Source: Harmonia axyridis (Eukaryota; Arthropoda; Insecta; Coleoptera; Coccinellidae). From it: a stretch of 64,000 bases of DNA. The stretch spans positions 5,520,501 through 5,584,500 of the forward strand of contig NC_059504.1 in assembly GCF_914767665.1 (NCBI RefSeq), read 5' to 3'. The position numbers were made by a program, and so were the translations under genes. Every line of letters begins with the position of its first letter. Positions within the stretch are counted from its first letter, which is position 1. The notes beneath the pieces were generated by a model that saw nothing but the letters and a program-made list of their open reading frames with translations, had not been told where the DNA came from and did no database searches. Below, in pieces: positions 12,201 to 27,200 of the stretch.

Positions 12201-15200
12201 GGGACGTTTTTAAAAAAAAAATATTAAAAACGTAAATATTTGTTAGAGGATAATATTCACCTTTCAATAAAAGGTTCTGTGTTCTCAAGAACATAGATAA
12301 AAGTTAGGTTAGAATACATAAGATAGTTTTTAACGGTAGATGCAAGTAAGTGGGTAAGAAAGAAAAAAGGTAAATTTCATGTTTTGAAGAATAAATGTGA
12401 AAAGGATATGCATTGTTTTAATCATTAGTTGATCCACGAATATCAATAATATTAAATACAGGGTGATTCACTGCTAGGGATTCCCGGCTTTACTTGATAT
12501 TCAAGCTACTCGACTTGGTATTACTTGAAATCAACTCAAGTTCAAGTCAAGTAGTAATTTTTAATGCCATGTCAAGTAGGACTATCTATTTATAAAGTAT
12601 TTGATCTTACATTGAAAAATTACTACTTGACTTGAGCTTGACTTGAAATCAAGTCAATCTCAAGCCAAGTAGCTTGAATATCAAGTCAAGCCGTGAATCC
12701 CAATTCCCCGCTATGGCCTATTAAACTTTATAACCGGAAGTTGTAGCGATCTGAAAATATTTTAGGGAGAAAGATCATTGTTTCAAACCCCAAATATTCA
12801 GCTCAAAATTATGATTAGTTCTTCATAAACTTATAATGGGCCATTCCGGTGAATCACCCTGTATAAGTTGTAATTTGAAAATCTTGAGTTTGATTAATTT
12901 GAGTTGCCTAAGTTCAAGATCTTCTCTTAAACACCCTGTACATTATTGGTCCAAACCGCAAACAGTCTAATACACCACCATTTTTTTTTTAAATATTATC
13001 AATTCATTTACTGTTGAGTTTTCACTTAAATTATACCACATTGCTGAACTTTTCATCAAAGAAGATCCCGAAAGTTTATTATTGGGAACAATTAGGTTGT
13101 GTTGAAAGCAAATAAACTTTATTATTATTATTATTAATGAACCAAACCGGATAGAAACCATTATTTAAAAAATCCCGTTGGCCACTAAATTTCGAAGAAC
13201 TACCAATAAACGGATTTTTGATTCGATTATCGGACTGCACTTAGGATGTTCATTATAAGAAACAATAAACCAAAATTCAAACCAAAACCAACCTCGGAAA
13301 ATTCAGCAGAGATTAAAAATAGTCGATACCATCACACCAGGATGTGAATCATTTGGTCGAGAGGATTTTTAAGTGCAATGCTAAATTCAACATCTGGTTC
13401 GAGCACCGAAATAAGGATAAATGAGGTTATCACAACCACACTCCGTCGAATTTTCAATTATTTCTTCCTGTCTATTTGATACACACACTGCAAATTTAAC
13501 ACAATGGTTTATTATTTCTCTGCTTCGCGAAACATCTCTCATTGAAATAATCCGATAATGAATATTTCATTATTAAATGTGATCAATCAACTTTTGAGGT
13601 TATATCTTATAAATTAAATATTCGTAACTTCATTACTTTGAAACTATTAGAGTAGAAATTCGCAATAAAATAAGGGACTTCCAATAGGAATGATTCGATT
13701 CGAAGAGGTTATAATGGCAACACTGTTGATGATTTTTTGACATTTCTTATGTCATATATGTTAAGTAGGTTATGCCATTCAATCATAGAAAGGAACACGT
13801 TTCTGCAACGTTCAGAAATTGATTTCTAAACATTGATTGAATGGCATAACTCGCTGAACACAAATGACATCAGAAATGTCAAAAAATAACACAGTGTTGC
13901 TATTATAACCATTTTAAAAATGGTATCATTCTATTTATATTATCGTATTACAATTATTTTCATCTCTCAGTTGGATTTTTAATGTTTTTTTTTCAAATAA
14001 TGTTGAAGGTTGTCATCGAAGTTCATGAACTATCAATAAAAGGATATAATTAGCATCAATACTCACGTTAAACCTGACACTTCATGATTGGCCAACAACC
14101 TTATAATTGACACTATCTCATTATGGTGCATGAAGATTTTCACTAACGGTTGTGCAATATCCATCTTACTGGATATCACCTCTCCTAATATGTACACTGC
14201 GCTTGAAGTTATGGGCTGAAATGAAAAATACAAGTTAAACGAGAATTCATCCCATATTGTACCACAGAGAAGTAATCTCAGAAGGTATTAAGCATACAAT
14301 CTACACACTGAGAGTAGTCTATTTTTAGTATTTCGTGAAACACTTACAATAACCATATTATAACAAGAATATTGAGAATCTGAAAATTTAAATATTGAAT
14401 TTTCGCTCAGTTACAGTTGAGTTAACCATTCTGAGATTCTTAGAATTATCTATCAATTGAATTAGTCATTGAAAATACTGCGAATTACATACACGGTTTC
14501 ATTATTAAATCGTCTGTGTCTTCTCATTATCTCTCACTCTATCCAATGTGAATATCACGCTAATCTCTAATTTGAATTGACTTTTTATAATAGTGAGAAA
14601 GTATTTTGGTTGCAGAAATATGAAGCGCACATCAAATATGCGCTGTTTTGTTCGATAACTTGTTGCCATTTCGAAAGTAATATCATTATGCCTCTGTCAT
14701 GAAGGTTTCGTCCCTATTGGCAAAAAAATTGGGATAGTAGATTTTCACAAGCCTCTGTTGAAGCGTTTTTTTCCCAACAAAATTGTTCGCCATGGACAGG
14801 AACAGATGGTGCCAGGTCCGGACTATAAGATGGATGCATAAGAACCTCCCAGTCAAGCTACTGGAGCTCATGGTGAGTCACTATCGATGTGTTTTGCCTG
14901 GCGTTGTCCTGGTGGAACACAATTCCTCTCCTATTGGCCAAAGCTGGCCGCTTCTTGGCGATTGCTTCCTTCAGACGGTCCAATTGTTGACAGTGCAGTT
15001 TCGAGTTAACAGTTGAGCCGTAGGGAAGGAGCACATTGTAGATAATTACTGCCAATCCCACCAAACACATAGCAAAACCTTCCTAATCGTCAATCCTAGC
15101 TTGGCCACTGTTTCCGCCGGCTCACCGCATTTCGACCATGACCGTTTTTGCTTGACGTTGTCGTAATAGTCAGCAACCGCTTCAAAAATGGGTCGTTTTT

Positions 15201-18200
15201 GTTGAGATTCAGCAGCGATTCGCAGATGGAAATTCGGTCCATGAGGTTTTTTTGCGTTAACTCGTGTGGTACCCATACATCGAGCTTCTTCTTGAGACCA
15301 GCCTTACGCAAATGGTTCCAAACGGTTTTTTGTGCAATATTCAGCTCTTGGGCAATCGAAACAGTGCCTACATGATGGTCGGACTCGACAATGTCCATGA
15401 TTTTGATGACATTTTCGATAACTGGCCTTTCAGTGCGTGGTGCATCCTTGACATCGAAATAAAAAAACTGCGCGTGATTGGCTGTTGCAGTATCAGGACC
15501 ATAAACGCTTTATACATTTTCACTTGACTAGCTTGCATTTTCACATCTTTATCGCGCTCTCAAACTGAACTGAGCCAACTTATCACCAAACTGTCAGAAA
15601 AGTTTTTGTAGTACGAAATCTCGGGCTCATTCAACGTGAGATACATATTAATCAAATAATGGATTTCTTTTTACTACACCTAATAGAATACGTTTGAAAT
15701 AAGATCACTCACCGTCGTATTGACGCTTTGTAAGAGTAACCTCCTGAGAGGTTCGTAGACGTGCGAAGGAAAAACCCTATCTTCGGTATATTGGACCTGG
15801 AGCCGGAGCGAGCCTAAAAAATTATCACCGGATAGTCTCGTTCCAGGGGGTGTGGAGTGGTTGAAGAATGGTCGATTCCTCGTGGATCTCGGCTGAAGGA
15901 AGTACCTGAAAAGATGAGAAAAATTCAAGATATCCGAAAGGTCAACTATAAGGTTTTCACTGAATGTTTATTGTGATGATTGTCATAATCTATTGACTTG
16001 TTGATCATTTGTCATCGTTTTGTGAAACACAAATACATATTTCAAACCCCCTTTATTGGATACATTGAATGGGGATCTTCGAATACAGATTTCTCAAAAA
16101 AAAAAAAAATTATTAGAAGTAGTTTAGCCGCAAAATAAAGTTTTACACTTTTTCTCGTATGCAGTTGGAGCTTTCAACTTCCTCGCTGGCTTAGTGATGG
16201 AGCGTTGGACTAGTGATTCGGACGTTGTAGGTTCGAGTCCCGCTCGAGGAGGTACTTTTTCCAGAATTGAAAATTTGTCTGCACGCCAATAAACTATTTA
16301 CCTTGTTTAACACAACTTTGAGTCGATGACATAACTTGGAATTATGAACCTACTGAACGGCTTGCTTTTATTTTGAGTTCAATGAGTTTTTTTGCGACTT
16401 CACATTTCAAAAACTTGATCTCAGAGTGTTACCATCGAAATTTCCGGTACTCTCTTGATTCTATGAGTATGTCCATTAATGAAAACATAAACTATACCTC
16501 TTTATGTGAAATACTGGACAAAAAAAAAACTGAGAGGTAAAATAAGTTATTATCGGTTTCTGAAACACTTCCGGTTAGTCATCAGGTGTTTTGCGGTTCG
16601 TTGATATCTCATAAAAATGAGTCAAATTTTGGGGGATTTTTTTGATATTATTTAATTTTTATTTTCAGATCTGCCAACTATTTCAATTTCTTTATCGTTC
16701 AGGTGCAAAAACTCACATTCGGCTAGATTTGTTTTTATTAGTTCTTGCAACGTGTGTAATTCAAATACATTATTGCTGTATACAACCGATATAATTGTAT
16801 ATAGAACGAAGTATAGTTAATCCAATTAGGTCTGCTATTACTATCTCGCTTACATCGTTCATATCATGACATAAGCGATTACCGATATGATCACTGATAT
16901 TTATTATTGTAGTTCCTATCCAATAAGCAGAAGAAAAGGATTTACTGATTGATATTCGAAGCCATAAGTGTACATGGCTATTAAAAGGAAATATGCTTAA
17001 GACCACAAAAGATGTCAATTTCTAACCATTACCTAACATCTCCCTCATCACTTTCTTTCTCAAAATTAAGCTGAAGTATCAACACTAAAGATCAAACAGG
17101 AAAGGAACATTATCATCTCTTCAACTTATTTTATCTGCTGCCAGCATGCCTGCCCAACTGACGTCACCGATATTTTACAATTGTCAAAATTCCAGCTTTG
17201 AAAAATTTCCTACCCTGACGTCTACTTTATTGTTCATATTGGCAATAAATTCTCTGATTTCTGTTGGAATTGTGAGTATTTACTGACGATTCCAGAAGCA
17301 GAATTGTTTGAGACAATAGAGTTAAGACAAGAAAGAGTGTTGGGTCCGACACAGTTCCTAATTTTTTTAGATGAAATAATCAAGAAATCAAACGATACGC
17401 AACATTTGGGTACAGTAATATTAGAGTTGAAACATCACTATGTATACCTTCGAGAATGAGATTGTGTTAACAACAGGAACAAGAAGGGTTGTAGTTTCAA
17501 ATCAACTCACTTTTACACGTTTTAGCATATAAACTACTCGATATTACCATCAAGGATTTCGTTTCGACATGTCTGACCATACATGGCATCAAATAAATAC
17601 AGCCTCATATGATCACAACACAAATTCCATACATTATACCTCTATTTCTATCTGGTTCAATTTATTGCTTTCATTCCATTCAGAATGCCAAGACATTTTT
17701 TCCAAAAATGAGTTCCTGGGCCCATAACCTGATGGAATAGATCGAATGGAAGTGATTTTTTACAGTGAGTATTCAGAAATCAATCAAGTTAGGAATACTA
17801 ACAAACATAGAACTTCGTTCCATACAAAAATATGTTAATAGAAATAGAAAATCAACCACAAAAGATCTGGAATATTTATGTGAATTCATCATCGATATCT
17901 CTTATCACAACAAAAGTGAAGCACTTATCCGTTTTTCCTCCATTCAAGGTCTACTTCCTAAGGGACACAGAAAGCATGGAGCGTCTAGTCTAGACGGAAA
18001 TGAGACAATGGAATTTTTAGAACATTGTTCGTGCAGGTGTGATGATCATAATTAAGAAGAACACTGAGCTGAGGGTGTTCTTCCAGTGATTCTATACGCT
18101 CGTAGAGGAGTTCTAGTAGGTATGAGTTTACATTCATTTGAGAGTGAAGCGGAAATGCAGTATTTATTTCCACAAAAGAATTGTGTACAGGGTGTCCTAA

Positions 18201-21200
18201 ATTCGATGCTTACTGAGAGAATCTCGAGCACTATAAGACTTACAGACAAAATTTTTGGTGTATTTTAAATGGAACAACCTATATTTTCCAATCATTTTTT
18301 AGCCACAGCTTTGTCGAAAAGTATACCGTTAAGGTTTTTTTGAAAATGTCACCCGTTTCAAAGATATTGAGTTTTCGTCAAATACAGGGTGATTCACCGC
18401 GAAAGCCTATTAGAATTGAACACAATTTTGTGCTGAAAATTTGATGTTGGGGTTTGAGACAATGATCTTTCTCCCTGAAATATTTTCAGATCTCTACAAC
18501 TTCCGGTTATACCGGAAACATATTACTACTTGCTTGTTTCAAATGGCACACCGAGTATATTATTGCATCATTAGATAGCTTTGTTGGTGGCAATTTCAGC
18601 TATATGCCATAACTTGGGTGAAAACTCAACGGTTCATAAGTTAATGGGATTCTTATGCAAAAAATTGTGATGAAGAGGACTCACATTTTTTTGAATATTT
18701 CTGCAGAAAAAGTTTTTTCAAAAAAACCTTTTTCATATTCGATTCTGCAAATACTTAGTATTATGAGACTGTTTGCAGTTTGGATCAAAAATGTACAGAG
18801 CCTTTAAAAGGAGATCCTGAACTTGGACAACTCAAATTCATCAAAACCCAAGATTTTCAGATTGAAACCTATAATTTTTTTATTTTAGTCGATTCTACGT
18901 ATAAAAGGAGTGGGAGTTACTCCAGTAAACCCTATACTTAAAATGAATATTTTAAGAGTTATCGAGGAAAAACTTTAAATCAGGAGAAACCGAAAGAAAC
19001 TTTTTCTACAGAAATATTCAATAAAATGTGAGTCATGGTCACCATCATTTTTTTCACAATTTTTCTATGTTCAGTTTCGTATCCACCATAGAATACGATC
19101 AAAGTTGCGTAAAAATGGAAGTAAATATATGATTTCTGCCTCTTTCGGAGTCGATATCAGGAAATCACAAAGAACCCAAGAAATGTAGGAAGTGACTTAG
19201 TGTCTTTATCGGGTATAGCCGACAGTCTAGGAAGTTACTCAACGATACAACTTTAGTTTTGGTCTTGTTCCGTATGCGTTCAGGACCTTGGGACAGTCCT
19301 AAAACGTTCCTCTTGTTCGCTGACTTAATAATATGACTGTAGCATTTCAATGAACGCCAAATACAGCTAGATGGCACAATACTTCGAATGACACACGAAG
19401 TTGAATTACTGCTGCACAGATTTCGAAACGACGCGGAATATTTTATCTTGGCTTATGTCGAAACGTTCCGTTAAAGATGATGGCAGCTTGCAGATTTAGC
19501 ATCGATCACGAAAGAGACATCGATCGGGAAAATATGCAAGAATCGGAGTTTTTTTCAGTAAATCTATGATTTTGACATATTTGATTATTATTCAGTGATT
19601 GACTTCGATCAACACCTCAGAGTAATAAACATAGATAGAGGGAGCATATGTAATTTTCAGTAAGCAAATTTTGTCCCCAATATGAACTATCAAATTTGAC
19701 ATGAAGCGCGCGGAAATGAAAACATATCAGTGATACGATATTTCACTCAATTCGCGAGTTTCTTCACAAAGAATGCAACTCTTAAGTCCCGTAGTGAATC
19801 AAAGTTTCATATAAACTCAAAATAAATTGAAATAAATACCTAAATATATCAGAAATATAGAAAACAAACATCAAGCGCGCCAAACGACGTGAAACAACCG
19901 ATGACATTAGGAGAGCAAAAGTTGCCAAACCTTGAATTTCAGCAGGTAGATACAGAAAATAATAAATATTCTGCTTATTATAAATTCGATAATCAGGAAA
20001 AATATCGGATTCCAAATATTCAAATTTGCATATTTAATCGGGAATCGCTCAAATAAATATATTCCATTCAATATAATATATCATAATGATATAGTGAAAT
20101 TGTGGATTTGAAAATATATCACAATCCGACAACATAATCTAACCATGTTGGAGACATGTAAAAATTGCGTATATACTCCCTCTATCTATGTTTATTACTC
20201 TATGCCATGCACCTAATACGCCACCATAAAAGTTGAAAACGAATCCACGAAAGGTAGTGAAAGAATTGTGAATTATGATCAATATGATAATAATAATATA
20301 TATTGATCCTTCGTGACATGAACTTACATGTAAAGGATAAGTCATAAAATAGAAACAGAATACAATCATTCAACAATACAATCATCAAAGTAATCGTTTA
20401 CTCTGTAATAACACTTTTGTATCAATAAGTTTTTGATAGATTTTTTGAACTCCTCATAGTTCAGAGATAGAATTTTATATGACAACTGATTATAAACTTT
20501 GATGCACTGATACATTGGTGACATCTGAAACTTAGTGGTTTTGTGTTTGGGAATAAAAAGTGTTCCCTCACTTCTAGTGTTGCAGCTATGAAAACTAGAT
20601 AACTTAATTATATTTTTCTCATTATTTTTTACATACATAAGACATTTAAGAATGAAAATACATGATAATGTCAAGATGCCATTATTTATAAAAAGAGGTT
20701 TACAGGACCAACAAGGTGGTATATTAAAAATCGAACGTAAAATACGTTTCTGAAGTATGATAGACTCTTCAAATTATCTATTAATGTTTCTTATCTTTTG
20801 TTATCTATGTAAAACATTTTTTTGGTGAATAAACTTATTATTATTCTGTTTGGAGTTTATGTACACTCTTAGTGCAGTGTAACATTTCAGCAATTGGCTT
20901 TTGAGGTAAAGAAGTGGAAAACTCAACTAATGTATCTGAACTTTTTGGAATTCAATTTTTTCTGGGAATTCGGCTAAGAAATCCCATAAGCTCCTAACCT
21001 AGCGCTTCTGGGCGATTCTCATGATGCAATACAAGTCAACCGTGACTAATTCATGAATACTTATTGAGTTTCCAGATATACCTACTACAGAGGAATCAAA
21101 TTCGATACCTATCTTACGATGGCATCAATTCACATTTGTGACGTCTACGGTGCGTCACCTCTAAACTTCGCTTATTGAGCAGTGAAACTTGAAAAATGAC

Positions 21201-24200
21201 GCTAGAATAACAAGAAATGCTCGGGGCAATAATCCAATCAAACATGAATCAGGACGAAAGTTACTTCAGACTAAATTATCTGATATCATCATATATTCCA
21301 AGAAAATATGAATGGAAATTCAATTACATTTTTTTTTAGAATGAATTAGGTACTATACGTTTCAAAATTCAAACTATTTGCTAACTACTAGACGAAACTC
21401 TAGACGCTGATTCTTTAGGTCGTTTGAAAAGAAGTACCTGTGAACATAAATGTCTGCAGTTGCTTCGTTTCTGAGATACAGTGCGTTGAAAGTATTATTC
21501 AAAGCATCATAAATATTTTTGAACTGATTTGGTTGAAATTTGGTAGTCAACTGAAGTAATAAGGTAGGCCCTTATAAAGGCTGTTTTTTGAGGGCTATAG
21601 AACTTTAAATTGCAATAAAACAACGATGGATTATTCGATTGACATGAATTTTATTTATCCGCAAGATAATCTTGTAGCATTACATTTTAAATATAATTTC
21701 TGGCATATGACCGCCACGGCTGGCTCGGATGTAGTTCAATCTGGACGTCCAATTTTCGATGACTTTTTCCAACATTTGTGGCCGTATATCGACAATAACA
21801 CGGCGAATGTTGTCTTCATAATGGTCAAGGGTTTGTGGCTTATCCGCATAGACCAATGACTTTCCATAGCCCCACAGAAAGTAGTCTAGCGGTGTTAAAT
21901 CACAAGATCTTAGAGGCCAATTCACAGGTCCAAAACGTGAAATTAGGCGGTCACCAAACGTGTCTTTCAATAAATCGATTGTGGCACGAGCTGTGTGACA
22001 TGTTGCGCCGTCTTGTTGGAACCACAGCTCCTGGACATCATGGTTGTTCAATTCAGGAATGAAAAAGTTAGTAATTACGGCTCTATACCGATCACCATTG
22101 ACTGTAACGTTCTTGCCATCATGGTTTTTGAAGAAGTACGGACCAATGATTCCACCAGCCCATAAAGCGCACCAAACAGTCAGTTTTTCTGGATGTAACG
22201 GTGTTTCGACATACACTTTAGGATTAGCTTCACTCCAAATGCGGCAGTTTTGTTTGTTGACGTAGCCATCCAACCAGAAGTGCGCTTCATCGCTAATGGA
22301 CGTAGTGCGCGATACGTATTCCGAACAGAATCATTATTTTCGAAATAAAATTGCACTATTTGCAAGCGTTGTTCAGGTGTGAGTCTATTCATGATGAATT
22401 GCCGAACCAAACGGAGAATAAATCATTTGACAGCTGTGAAATCGGTCGCCATCTTGAACAGTAATGCCAACTTAAAGTTATATACCTCAAAAAGAAACAC
22501 CCGTTACTTAGGTTTGGCAACTATTGCTCTCCTAGTGTCATCCGTTGTTTCACATCATTTGGCGCGCTTTAAGTTTGTTTTCTGAATTTCTGATATATTT
22601 AGGTATTTATTCCAATACATTTTGAGTCAATATGAAACGTTGATTCACTATGGGACATAAGAAGTGCGTTCTTTGCGGAAAAACTCGCGAATTAGTGAAA
22701 TATCGTATCACTGATATGTTTTCATTTCCGCGCGCTTCATGTCAAATTTGATAGTTCATGTTTTGGACAAAATTTGCTTACTGAAAATGAAATAAGCTCC
22801 CTCTATCTATGTTTATTACGGAGATCTGTCAGATTTGATTGAAGCATCCATGTTCAAATATTTTTTTTTCACTAGCAGCCTAACCAAGAAATTTCACTTA
22901 AAATACGTGTCAGATTCAGCTGATCCCTTAAACATGACGTTACGGCAATAAAAAAGATTTCAAGATCTGCCGTCATTCGTCAACCACCCACTCACACATC
23001 AGGTTTGATCGACCGGAAACGTGAAGGCAATTTCAGATGCATTTTCTGGAAATATCGTTTGTATGTTTACAAATCTCGCAGCGATGGGATACGGAAAGTT
23101 ATTAAGTTCGAATTTTATTTCCAAACTACGCGATGACTCATTATTTCCTTCTGACGAAGCATTAATAAACTTGCAGTCGAATCGTTTTGCAAGATATCGA
23201 TGATTGGTGAAGGTATTGACTTGCGAAAATTTAATCGAACGACTTTGAGTGTTCATTATTGAAAATTTCAGAATTCCCTGAAATTTCACATTTTCTATTT
23301 CACACGATTGATTCCTGTAGTTTTATGAATCTTCTGGAATATACCATTTCATATGGGGAAAAATCTAAAAAGGAATACCATGATGCTGGGTTTGAACTCA
23401 GAATTATTTGTTTAGAGACCGCATGAAATTTTTGAAAATCTTCACTACACCTTTTCCAATTGTAGTTCAGAAAATCAAAAGTTTAATTTCAGAAAAGGGT
23501 ACATGTATTTCAGAATGGGAAATTATTATTCATTAAAGAATAATTGGATTTCAGAATAGTTAATTTACTTTCAGAAAAGAGAAATTGAAATTCAGATAAC
23601 GGAGTTGGAATTCAGAAAAATCAAGTTGTGAATTAGAATAGTGAATTGAATTTCAGAAACAGCAAATTATATTTCAGAAAAGGAAAATTGTATTTCAGAG
23701 GTTATCGATTCAATTTCAAATAATGTAATATGAAATTCAGAACAGTACCGAATATTAGCTACAGTTCAAAATGCATCACATATTTTACATAGGTAAGGCT
23801 ATTCATTTTTAATAATTCTAAATTCCAAATTAGCAAACCCCAATTCCAAAAAATGGACTGATAGAATCTGCGAATCTCTTATTAATTTTATCATACCTTT
23901 TTCTTTTTCTCAAGGAAATGAGAATCACTACAAAAAGTGTACAAGACTTCACTTCAGTGCTTTTTTTCAATTTTTAATAATACAATATTATAGATTTTAA
24001 TTTGAATTGACGCTAGTTTTTTAACTGGTTGATTTTTTTTTCATTTTTATGATTTTACAGTGAATCTCAAAATGAAATTCAAAATTTCGAGAGCTTATGT
24101 ATTAAGGATCACTCTCGTCTTGAAAACATCCATTTTTACATACTAATTTATAACACCAATTATTAGTAAAACAGCGTTCATTCAACGCTTGACTTTTTCC

Positions 24201-27200
24201 GATCACCGATTCCGGATAAAACTCTTCTCATGAATGGACTCATTGAAAATTCCCTTCATCGATTCTCTAATACCTTTCATTCATCGTTGTACTTGAATGA
24301 ATCCGACTCGAAGTGACTTCAACGGCGTCAATCGATTTCGTTCCTAATTGATTATGATTAACGATGACAGGCCAAACCCCATCACGTTTACGTAACTGGA
24401 TTCATTAAATTGCGTCGAAAACGAGCCCCATCCTGTTGGATTTTAATTGAACGCCTTCTTTTCCATCTGCAAATCATAAATTTAATGCGGCTAGTGTATA
24501 AATACAAACATACCTCTTCTTCAGTTACTCACCAGTAGAACTTGCTTCTCATTCATCAGCTTCCGCGTGATTCTAAAGGGTTTTCCAATTTAAAATGATT
24601 ATTATGGCAACACTGATTTATTTTTTGACATTTGTCTTGTCTCTTGTTTGAATTGATTCTTATGTCAATTGTGTTTATAGTAGGTTATGTAAATTAATCA
24701 TTGGAAGATATACGCTTCAACAACGTTTAGAAATTGTTTTATCAGAATCAATGTTCAGTTGTGGATACTGAGAGAAATTTAAGAAGAAATCATGGAAGTC
24801 GTTATTCAGTTAATCAACTCACTGCAAACTTACGGATCACTCTACAGGTGTCAGAAAGACACTGCATTTTTGAAAAAATGTTAATAAGTCTAATGATATT
24901 TTACGGACTATCACTTGTTTCGATCAATGACACACAGCCTGACTGACCAGCACTTCCGGTCTTATAAAGAAGTAAAAAATTGAATCGATTCGTGGATCAC
25001 TTCAAAAGATGACCAGTTTTTTCAACGCGGGATTCGTACGCTGCCCAAAAGATGGGAGAAAGTAGTGGCCAGCGATGGACAATACTTTGAATCATAAATG
25101 TATAACCAGCATTTCACATTGAAGCCTCGAATTTCGGAAGAACGGCAGAACCAAAGTTGTACGCCTATGTATATTCAGCCAAAATGGTAGTACCTATGTT
25201 CTCCTGAAAAAAGCTCAAGAACTAACTGTTGACTCCAGTCATGAGAAGTGTTAGAAACACTTATCGATCTCGTTTTGAGCTGTTCAATTGTTGTTCCATT
25301 CAATGACTCTGTGTTACCGGAATTCATTAATTGAATGTCTTTTGTTTCTAGGATCGCTAACAACTGAACCGTTTTCACATCCGTTTTTTCGCTTCACATG
25401 TGATTCCCCCATGTCAATTCCTTCATATATATACGATGTGGGTCGCTGATAATATCCTGACGTCTAATATATACAAGCAAGAAGTCGATTGTTCTCCTCA
25501 ATTCGCAATATATCAAATATACATTAGGGAAGTTCTCGTGACCTCGAACTTCCACGAAGAAGAAGCAGATGGAAGTTAATGCGCCAAGTTTAAGTTCTAT
25601 CTTTCATTGTTTCGCCACTACAGATTTATTTTACTAGAACTATACAGGATGTTCCTTAATGATGTGATGACGTCGATACCGCCGTTGTTGAAGTGTTGAA
25701 ACTACTCTCGCCACGTTCTTTCACTAATAGCGGCCTCACTATAGGTATTTGAGAGCATTCGATGAGCCTCAGCCGCAGATTTTTTCATATTAAAGGAGAA
25801 AATTAAAAACTCATGCAAATGACGAGAATTTGGCTCGTAAGCTGACATGTTTAATCAAGAATAACTTTATGATGCAGACACAAATCGACTAATATTTCGA
25901 TGGCGTTATGTTTACAAACACCTAAACTTATCGTATGACATCTATCTATTATATTTATTCTATTTATTTGGACTACCACTAACCGCTACAGCCAACTATT
26001 CCAAAACGACGAAAGTAAAGTTGTACACCCAATACACCATTTTTAGTAAGCGAATTTTGTCCCCAACATGAACTATCAAATTTGACAAGAAGCTCGCGGA
26101 AATGAAAACATATCAGTGATACGATATTTCACTCAATTCGTTCCTCCACAGAGAACGCACTTCTTATGTCCCATAGTGAATCAACGTTTCATACAGGGTG
26201 GCCATTTGAAAACGAAACAGACGAGATTACAGACGAAATAAAGTTTTTCGATAGAAATGCTCGGACAGGTCGATTTCTGTTTCGAGGGGGACAACTTAAG
26301 ATGTAGGTAACGGACGCATAGCGCTTCAACCCTTGATGCTACAACCCCCCCCCAATTTTTGAATAGGGAGTGATGGGAGGATGGGGTGAGTGTTACCTCA
26401 ATTTAAAGGTATTTTTATACTGATTTCAGCACAGTAATTGTTTTTTCATTTTATGCATTAGTTCTCGAAATATTTATGCGTTAGTTAGTTAGGAAGGAAG
26501 CCACAGTCATGATTGTTTTGAAGCTCAAAATGTCGATTTTTCACAAATCACTACAAGTGCCATGAAAACACTATTTCATTTTCAAATACTTAGTTAAGAA
26601 TATTTCGAGAACTAAGTTAAGAATATTTCGAGAACTAATGCATAAAATGGAAAAACAATTACTGTGCTGAAATCAGTATAAAAATACCTTTCAAATGAGG
26701 TATCACTCACCCCATCTTCCCTATTCAAAATTTGGGGGTGAGGGTTATAGTAGCAAGGGTTGAAGCGCTATGCGTCCGTAACCTACATCTTAAGTTGTCC
26801 CCCTCGAAACAGAAATCGACCTGTCCGAGCATTTCTATCGAAAAACTTTATTTCGTCTGTTTCGTTTTCAAATGGCCACCCTGTATATTTCATTCAATAT
26901 AATATACATTCATAACAATATAGTAAAATTGTGGATTAGAAAATATATCACAATCCGACAACGTTACCTAACCATGTTGGGGACAAGTAAAAATTGCGTA
27001 TACTCCCTCTATCTATGTTCATTACTGCATGCAACGAACGTACGCCCAAAAGTTCTCGACTTCCCAATTTTCAAATAATCAATTCTTGACAAAGTGTGAA
27101 TCGTCGAACAAAAGATAACCTGGTTAGCATAAGGTTGGACTGAATCACCTTTTCCTAATTAGATTAGCAAGATAGTAATATGTTTAAAAAAAAATGCATT

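Noticed and set aside
17765..18055. 96-codon plus-strand frame in intron 3
   Set aside because: No recognised domain, no upstream or downstream splice support, and length possible by chance.
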